Virus record (IMG/VR): IMGVR_UViG_3300035670_000723
Span: 1-35,724 of that record
Reading direction: 5' to 3' (one strand)
Length of the DNA: 35,724 nucleotides
Source of the DNA: a virus
In this document: positions 31,392-35,724 of the stretch, piece after piece
How positions within the stretch are numbered: position 1 is the stretch's first letter
Layout: every line of letters starts with the position of its first letter
Position numbers and translations under genes: made by a program
The notes under the pieces: model-generated
The model's database searches: none
Seen by the model: only the letters and a program-made list of their open reading frames with translations
Told to the model about the DNA's origin: nothing

Positions 31392-31546
31392 CCACGCTTC
31401 CTCCCTGTCTTTCGGTTGACGTACGCATACACAGCCTCACGAATCAGTTGCGAACGTGGCACCCGCATCCTGTCCTTCATGAGGTCAAGCATCTCAGCCA
31501 ATTCCTCATCGACACGGAACGCCACGACAATGTGCTTCTCGCTCAC
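31388..31546 (-). CDS. ribbon-helix-helix protein, 52 aa
   Basis: It starts at a GTG overlapping the previous stop (GTGA) and ends overlapping the next ATG. The strand HIVVAFRVDEE is followed by two helices (LAEMLDLMKDRM; PRSQLIREAVYAYV), the typical CopG/Arc-type RHH fold. It is probably a DNA-binding regulator or an antitoxin-like protein. No toxin partner is seen; its neighbours are recombination genes. Confidence 0.75.
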   Translation of the reverse strand: MSEKHIVVAFRVDEELAEMLDLMKDRMRVPRSQLIREAVYAYVNRKTGRKRG

Positions 31547-32193
31547 GGCTGGCCAGCGCTCAACAACTGGATGACCTCAGACGCTTCGCTCATCGTCAAC
31601 TGGCCAAGGTCAGAGATGTTCCGGCCAGCCACATCGGACGCGATCTTGAGACGCTCCTCCTTCGGATAGTTCTGTGCCATCGACAGGGCCACGATCTTGC
31701 CAACCTGCGCCTTCGACGCTGGCTGCTTCGCGTTCTGTGCCGACACCTGACGGCGCGGTTGCGGACGGTCCATCTCCTTCGCGTTCGGGAACACCTTGTT
31801 GATGGCGTTCATCGCAATCACCTGCTCAGACTTCGGCATCGTCGGCTGTTGTGCCTGCTCGGCACGGGCAACCTTTTCCATCTCCTCACGCGACGGCCGT
31901 GGCGCGGTCTTCGACTGGAAGATGAAGTTGGCCAAAGCCCGGCCAATCGCGGACGTCTCTGCATTTTCGACGTGAGATGTTTTATTGACAGGGCTGGCGT
32001 CACGCAACTCCTCGGCGTAGCCAGTGGCCACAGGCCGCGGGTCAGAGATGTCTTTGTAGATCTCTGCGCGGAACACGACCTTGTTGTCGTCGTAGTGGTG
32101 GATCTGGGTGAACACTTGCCCGTTCGGGTACTGCTCCCAGAACTTTGCGAGCCGTGTCTCAACGGTCTCGTAGTTGTCAAGGTTGAATCTCAT
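31543..32193 (-). CDS. candidate single-strand annealing / recombination accessory protein
   Basis: This 216-aa protein begins MRFNLDNYETVETRLAKFWE. Its N-terminal domain continues GQVFTQIHHYDDNKVVFRAE, then NAETSAIGRALANFIF, a pattern common in actinobacterial-phage proteins encoded beside YqaJ-type exonucleases. I consider it an ERF/Rad52-like annealing protein or its partner, from context. A polar Gln/Pro-rich linker follows and a helical C-terminus resembles a small DNA-binding module. It precedes the RHH gene with a 4-nt overlap. Confidence 0.6.
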   Translation of the reverse strand: MRFNLDNYETVETRLAKFWEQYPNGQVFTQIHHYDDNKVVFRAEIYKDISDPRPVATGYAEELRDASPVNKTSHVENAETSAIGRALANFIFQSKTAPRPSREEMEKVARAEQAQQPTMPKSEQVIAMNAINKVFPNAKEMDRPQPRRQVSAQNAKQPASKAQVGKIVALSMAQNYPKEERLKIASDVAGRNISDLGQLTMSEASEVIQLLSAGQP

Positions 32194-32204
32194 TGCTGTC
32201 CTCC

Positions 32205-33131
32205 TCAGGCCAGACGGAATGTACGGAACTTGGATTCTTTGCGGTACTTCTCGGCAAGGGCAGGATGATCCTGCTCAAACCGCTTCGTGTCAAACGACGT
32301 GCGCTTGCTGGTCTTCCATGTGACCACCTCAGCGCCGTCAACTAACCCGATCTCATTCTCACCCAACGCGTTGCAGATCTGCGCCTTGACGAAGTCCTCA
32401 CGCTTACCCAACACTTCGAGTTCTTTCTTGATGTTGTGCAGGTTCGCAACGTACTGTGCGATCTCACTATCGAGTTCGACGCCGGACTTCACGCTGTCAG
32501 GGAACCGTTGCGAGACGTGCTCGTAGTCGTCCTGCACGTTGTCCGGCAGCATGCCCTCGTTGATCGCAGTCAGAAAGTGACGGGCCGCCTGCATGTGGAT
32601 GCCCTTCTCGTCCGATGAAACGAACTGGTCGTAGATGTGGATGCTCAACGACGAGTCGAAGATGATCCACTTGATCGTGTCGACGTTCGCGCAGATCGCC
32701 TGCTGGACACCCTGCCAATACCAGTAGCGAGGCAGTTCGCCATCCCAGCGGCGGCGGATCGTCTTGACCTCGTACACGTTGCCGTCGTTGTCGACAGCGT
32801 CAAGTGTGGCGATCAGGCTGAGGTCGCCCTCTTTGTAGGTGTACATGACGACAGGCTCAGTGAGTTCGATACCCATCATCTCGGCCGCCCAGTCACGGAT
32901 CGGTGCCTCAAGCCGGGTGCCGCGGCGCATCGCCTCGTTCTGCTCCTTGGGCTTCGGTGCATCGTCGGCCAACAGTTCGGTGGCCAAATCCAGACTGGTG
33001 GTGTACTCGTGTTCGTTGTGAACGGCTGCGGCGACAGAGGCGCTGAGTCGCGCCTTGCCATCCGCGTCACGCCAGCGAAGGCGCAACCATTCCTCGGAGC
33101 CGTGTAACGGCTTGTTTACTGTGCTGTGCAT
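32205..33131 (-). CDS. YqaJ/RecB-like phage exonuclease
   Basis: A 308-aa protein starting at the ATG with AAAGGAGGACCCA upstream; the longer in-frame version lacks a ribosome site. Motifs: GSEEWLRLRW at the start, MRRGTRLEAPIRDWAAE (the Glu of motif I), SLIATLDAV with Asp and YEVKTIRR (the E-x-K pair), and a C-terminal helical part. This is the PD-(D/E)xK fold of YqaJ viral recombinases, which digest one DNA strand for annealing. The gene for its likely annealing partner follows 11 nt later. Confidence 0.85.
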   Translation of the reverse strand: MHSTVNKPLHGSEEWLRLRWRDADGKARLSASVAAAVHNEHEYTTSLDLATELLADDAPKPKEQNEAMRRGTRLEAPIRDWAAEMMGIELTEPVVMYTYKEGDLSLIATLDAVDNDGNVYEVKTIRRRWDGELPRYWYWQGVQQAICANVDTIKWIIFDSSLSIHIYDQFVSSDEKGIHMQAARHFLTAINEGMLPDNVQDDYEHVSQRFPDSVKSGVELDSEIAQYVANLHNIKKELEVLGKREDFVKAQICNALGENEIGLVDGAEVVTWKTSKRTSFDTKRFEQDHPALAEKYRKESKFRTFRLA

Positions 33132-33156
33132 TGGGTCCTCCTTTGACCTGTATGAC

Positions 33157-33185
33157 AATGTAATACGTCGAGAGGCTGTTTGCAA
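33157..33185 (-). promoter_or_regulatory. possible promoter of the recombination genes
   Basis: TTGCAA (33185-33180), a 17-nt spacer, TACATT (33162-33157), each matching consensus at four of six positions. It lies in the 73-nt gap before the exonuclease start at 33131. Confidence 0.4.
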
Positions 33186-33204
33186 CCTCAGCGACGATTT
33201 GGAC

Positions 33205-33477
33205 TCAGTCCAGAACTTGCATGCCCGTGACCATGCGGGCGAGGATGTGGACCACCATGCCTACGGTTTCGTAATCAGGTGCCTCATCAGGGTCAATGGT
33301 TGAAGTAACCGAAACGTACCCGTCGAGAAGGTCAGGTATCAGGTACCCAACCGTCTCGAAGCGGGCAGTCTCAGGCTTGTAATCGGACAGGTGTATCCAC
33401 CCGTTCTCTGAATCAAAGGCATCCTCCCAGAAGACCTTGACGAGAGTGAACTTGGGGCTAGTCGAGCCAGATGACAT
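33205..33477 (-). CDS. conserved small phage protein, 90 aa
   Basis: Contains VFWEDAFDSENGWIHLSDYK and FETVGYLIPDLLDGYVSVTS, a short beta-rich pattern found in many phages with no assigned function. It overlaps the metallophosphoesterase gene by 20 nt, and the start is supported by no other ATG nearby. Confidence 0.65.
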   Translation of the reverse strand: MSSGSTSPKFTLVKVFWEDAFDSENGWIHLSDYKPETARFETVGYLIPDLLDGYVSVTSTIDPDEAPDYETVGMVVHILARMVTGMQVLD

Positions 33478-34459
33478 GCTCGGAGGTTACCCGGCCCTTC
33501 TCAGGGTCCACGAAATGCAGGCGCTGAGAGGGTTTCCCGACCGCGGCCACAAAGGTTTTCGCATACTGGTTGTCGGACTCCGGCGACCCGGTGACCCAGA
33601 TCCTGCCCCCGTTGGCCATCGTCAGGCTCATCGGGGTATGGAAGTGGCCCATCAGGGCGTCGTTGAAATCCATGAACGTGGCCCATGCGTTGACCTTGCG
33701 CAGGATCGAGTAACTCGGGGTCTGCCCACCGAACGACGGGATCTCGTCACCGTGCACAACAAGCAGTTTGTAGTTACCGATCGCTGCAATCTGATACCAA
33801 TCGGCTGACGTCTGCCAAGTCACATGCTTCAGCGATACCGTCCTGTCACGGGCGATCTCGTACGCCATGCGGTCGACGTTGTCTGATCCCGGCATGTCAC
33901 CTTTGCGTCCGATGCGGCCGTGGTTGCCGTACTCGCAAACCACATGCACCTTCTCGAACTGTGACGCCAACGTGTAGACGCACTGCTCGATGATGGATGC
34001 GACGGTGAACATCTGCTCAAACAGGTGTGCCTCGACCTCATAGATTTGGCCGGGGAATACCGTCAAGCCCTCGACCATGTCACCACCCAGCACAAGCACA
34101 CACTCTTTGACAGGGTGATGTGCGCGCTGGATCTCGGTGATCTGGATGGTCTTGGTCAGCATCTGCATCATGCGTTCACGCAGAACGTCCATGTTGTAGG
34201 ACACCGACACCTTGCCTGCCTGCCAGTCGGTCAAGTGGACAAGGGCAACCTCGGCTTTTTTGGAGCGGCGATCCTTCTTGAAAGTCGGGATCTTGATTCT
34301 GGGCTGCGCCAGCATCGCGTCCTTTGCGGCCTTGTAGACGGCCTCAACGAGGTCGTCGTTCTTCCGCTTGGCTCGTGACTCTGCGCGCTGTGCGTTAGCG
34401 AGTGCGCGTTTGAGTTCCGCGATCTCGCTCTCGAGTGAGGCTTCGTCGTGGATGCTCAT
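33458..34459 (-). CDS. metallophosphoesterase
   Basis: A 333-aa protein starting at an ATG that overlaps the upstream stop (ATGA). It has an N-terminal coiled coil, then the calcineurin-like motifs LTDWQAG, GGDMVEG, GNHGR, VVHGDE and MGHFHTP in order. The first motif has Gln where His is usual (D-x-H becomes DWQ), as in several phage homologues. Phosphodiesterase or SbcD-like nuclease activity is likely. It lies among replication and recombination genes, suggesting a role in DNA metabolism. Confidence 0.84.
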   Translation of the reverse strand: MSIHDEASLESEIAELKRALANAQRAESRAKRKNDDLVEAVYKAAKDAMLAQPRIKIPTFKKDRRSKKAEVALVHLTDWQAGKVSVSYNMDVLRERMMQMLTKTIQITEIQRAHHPVKECVLVLGGDMVEGLTVFPGQIYEVEAHLFEQMFTVASIIEQCVYTLASQFEKVHVVCEYGNHGRIGRKGDMPGSDNVDRMAYEIARDRTVSLKHVTWQTSADWYQIAAIGNYKLLVVHGDEIPSFGGQTPSYSILRKVNAWATFMDFNDALMGHFHTPMSLTMANGGRIWVTGSPESDNQYAKTFVAAVGKPSQRLHFVDPEKGRVTSEHVIWLD

Positions 34460-34683
34460 TCTGCTTCCCCGTTCCTCACCTTGCGAAGCCACAACGTCGA
34501 GGCGTTGAGGTCACGCTTCTGCAGCACCTTCTGGATTGCCGACAGTGAAATCGACGGGTCCTTGAGTGCTGACATGAACTCGCGGAACTCTTTGGCGCCA
34601 AGCGCTTTCTTGATTTCCTCGAGTTTGTAGGACGGACGTCCGATCTTTACTTCGACGGACTTGACGTCATTCAGGAATGACAT
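34456..34683 (-). CDS. small helical DNA-binding-like protein, 75 aa
   Basis: Contains GRPSYKLEEIKKALGAKEFR, then LKDPSISLSAIQKVLQKR and STLWLRKVRN. The layout matches small helix-turn-helix-like phage proteins with an RPS motif. The ribosome site is GGGAGAACCGTT. It is coupled to the metallophosphoesterase. The function is unknown; it may be a regulator. Confidence 0.6.
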   Translation of the reverse strand: MSFLNDVKSVEVKIGRPSYKLEEIKKALGAKEFREFMSALKDPSISLSAIQKVLQKRDLNASTLWLRKVRNGEAE

Positions 34684-34975
34684 AACGGTTCTCCCTTACC
34701 ATTTGTAGGCAGCCGAGGTATCCGGCTGCGTCGGTTGCGTTGTCTGGTAACCATTGCTTTGTATTCATTTCGTTCACGAGCCGCGACATTTTGACGCAGA
34801 TCATGAACATGATTGCTTCCTCAACGGACAGGTCATGTCCTGTTACCGCTTTGAAGATTGCTGCTGTCCGCCCGTAATCTTCGGACGGATGCGCGTATGC
34901 GTTGTGCCTGTCACCTGTGATGAGGTCGTATGCCTTCAGCAGGATTTCAGCGCCGTGTGTTTGGCTGCCTGTCAT
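34667..34975 (-). CDS. DUF6378-like protein, 102 aa
   Basis: Contains ILLKAYDLITGDRHNAYAHP, GRTAAIFKAVTGH, EEAIMFMICVKMSRLVNE and DNATDAAGYLGCLQMV. This pattern of a short helical protein beginning with ITGDR is what I know as DUF6378 in phages (from memory). It may be distantly related to MazG-type nucleotide-binding folds. It overlaps the next gene by 17 nt. A strong GGGGAAGA ribosome site precedes the ATG. Confidence 0.72.
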   Translation of the reverse strand: MTGSQTHGAEILLKAYDLITGDRHNAYAHPSEDYGRTAAIFKAVTGHDLSVEEAIMFMICVKMSRLVNEMNTKQWLPDNATDAAGYLGCLQMVRENRYVIPE

Positions 34976-35108
34976 TCTTCCCCTTTGTGAGTTGATCGAG
35001 GCGCTCCATAACCTTCATAAACTCCTCCTGTTCGGAAGGGCCTACAAAGACTTTACTTAGCCACCTTCGGATTGCGTTCAACTCCATTTTTGTCAATCCG
35101 TTTACCAT
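34947..35108 (-). CDS. small helical protein (start uncertain)
   Basis: The frame is open from 35129. The ATG at 35108 is preferred because GGGG lies about 11 nt upstream. The sequence MVNGLTKMELNAIRRWLSKV is followed by an amphipathic helix (EQEEFMKVMERLDQL). It overlaps the membrane gene by about 55 nt, so it may start at the later ATG at 35087. No family is recognised. Confidence 0.5.
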   Translation of the reverse strand: MVNGLTKMELNAIRRWLSKVFVGPSEQEEFMKVMERLDQLTKGKNDRQPNTRR

Positions 35109-35340
35109 TGTCAAGCATCCCCTTTTCATGGTGGGAGGCTAGGTGTTCGGTAAGCCGTTCGTCAACCTTGTCGACTTTGTCCTCGGTCCGCTGCTGGGAC
35201 TTGTGCATGATCCGCAACATCCCCAACACGACTTCGTGATCCCGACTGTTTTCTTTGCGGAACTTGTCGAGGATGGCGACAATGATCGCCCCTACCGCTG
35301 TGACTACAGCGGCGACGATCAGTGCCCACCCACCATCCAT
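35053..35340 (-). CDS. single-TM membrane protein (holin-like or DUF2746-like)
   Basis: A 95-aa protein starting at MDGGWALIVA. One membrane helix spans residues 4-22 (GWALIVAAVVTAVGAIIVAI), followed by a long charged coiled coil (MHKSQQRTEDKVDKVDERLT). It lies next to the M15 endolysin gene, so a holin or lysis-related role is plausible. Actinobacterial-phage DUF2746 proteins have a similar layout. The longer frame from 35385 is disfavoured because it overlaps the endolysin gene. Confidence 0.68.
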   Translation of the reverse strand: MDGGWALIVAAVVTAVGAIIVAILDKFRKENSRDHEVVLGMLRIMHKSQQRTEDKVDKVDERLTEHLASHHEKGMLDNGKRIDKNGVERNPKVAK

Positions 35341-35341
35341 G

Positions 35342-35724
35342 TCAGAAAGGCCGCCCGCACTCACGGCAAGCGGTCGGCTCACCACTCGGAGTGACGCCCT
35401 TTCTTGCCTTCCATTCCTTCACCGCCTGCGGAACATCGTCGCCTTCGGTGTAGCGGATGTGCCACGGCTCAGAGTCCAGTTCATGCGAGAACCCGAACTT
35501 GTGTTCGTTGGCGAGCAGCCATTCCAGCCGCTTACCGCTCGCGTTGGCGATGTCGATAGCGATACCGAGGTTGTGGTTGGAGGTACCGGGCACCGCCATC
35601 GGTGCATAGCCCTTCTTCAGGTACCAGGCTTTGCCTTTGTAGATGCGCGGCTTTTGCTTGGCTTGCTTCCCTTTCGGGGTGAGGGTGTGCCTTTGGAAGA
35701 ACCCGTACTCTTGGACCGCGAGCG
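35342..35724 (-). CDS. M15-family peptidase (endolysin), 5'-truncated
   Basis: The frame enters from the right edge, so its start is outside the window. The visible 127 residues contain the M15 zinc-site motif SNHNLGIAID (His and Asp ligands), and the third His and catalytic Glu in EPWHIRY, the layout of VanY/LdcB-type D,D- or L,D-carboxypeptidases used as phage endolysins. The C-terminus ends in CRECGRPF, a CxxC pair that may form a small knuckle or wall-binding tail. It is the first of the lysis-type genes in transcription order seen here. Confidence 0.85.
   Translation of the reverse strand, partial: LAVQEYGFFQRHTLTPKGKQAKQKPRIYKGKAWYLKKGYAPMAVPGTSNHNLGIAIDIANASGKRLEWLLANEHKFGFSHELDSEPWHIRYTEGDDVPQAVKEWKARKGVTPSGEPTACRECGRPF

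Noticed and set aside
1-35724. Integrase, attachment site, CRISPR array, IS element
   Set aside because: No tyrosine or serine recombinase, no regularly spaced repeat-spacer array and no transposase were seen on either strand.

Overview
The window reads as about 36 kb of a double-stranded DNA tailed phage of an actinobacterium, probably a short-tailed (podovirus-like) phage of the kind assembled from freshwater or marine metagenomes. The host inference rests on a phage-borne WhiB regulator (four Cys plus the GIWGG motif). The morphology inference rests on an N4-gp56-type major capsid protein, a portal and a terminase, with no tape-measure, tail-tube or sheath gene visible. Every protein-coding gene I accept is on the minus strand, so the gene order reads from right to left.

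Right end (35.7 to 30.1 kb): cell-wall lysis and DNA metabolism. There is a 5'-truncated M15 peptidase (endolysin), a one-TM membrane protein, a DUF6378-like protein, a metallophosphoesterase, a YqaJ/RecB-like exonuclease next to a candidate single-strand-annealing protein, a ribbon-helix-helix protein, a nuclease-like gene split by a canonical -1 slippery heptamer, a secreted lysozyme-like protein and WhiB. From 30.1 to 29.1 kb follow six very small coupled genes, several with Cys pairs.

Middle (29.08 to 24.3 kb): an accessory island. Two TetR-type palindromes precede a coupled five-gene operon: MoxR-type AAA+ ATPase, CobT/ViaA-like vWA protein, two tiny single-TM proteins and a 297-aa acidic protein of unknown function. 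The island is strongly enriched in TCGA (CTCGAG, GTCGAC) compared with the rest of the window. Its left side borders a gene-free stretch. That stretch contains a 24-bp long-range helix whose G-U pairs exist only in plus-strand RNA, GNRA-capped hairpins, and three stacked GC-rich hairpins followed by T7. I read this as a plus-strand structured noncoding RNA of roughly 650 nt, antiparallel to every gene.

Left part (24.3 to 0 kb): packaging and virion genes in the order terminase large subunit (with an N-terminal helix-turn-helix), portal, a 133-aa protein, a 1715-aa presumed internal virion protein, three further presumed internal proteins, scaffold, major capsid protein, small structural proteins including a Thr/Gly/Ala repeat protein, a three-gene glycosylation cassette (GT2, TagD-like cytidylyltransferase, GT4), four tiny Lys-rich proteins, a connector-like protein, a 616-aa structural protein, and glycine-rich tail genes. 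A shared palindromic element ending in CCTAACAT lies before both the portal and the scaffold/capsid unit; at the latter it sits inside a good minus-strand promoter.

No integrase, attachment site, CRISPR, IS element or convincing tRNA was seen. No DNA polymerase or helicase lies in this window. Functions marked as presumed come from gene order, not from a recognised domain.
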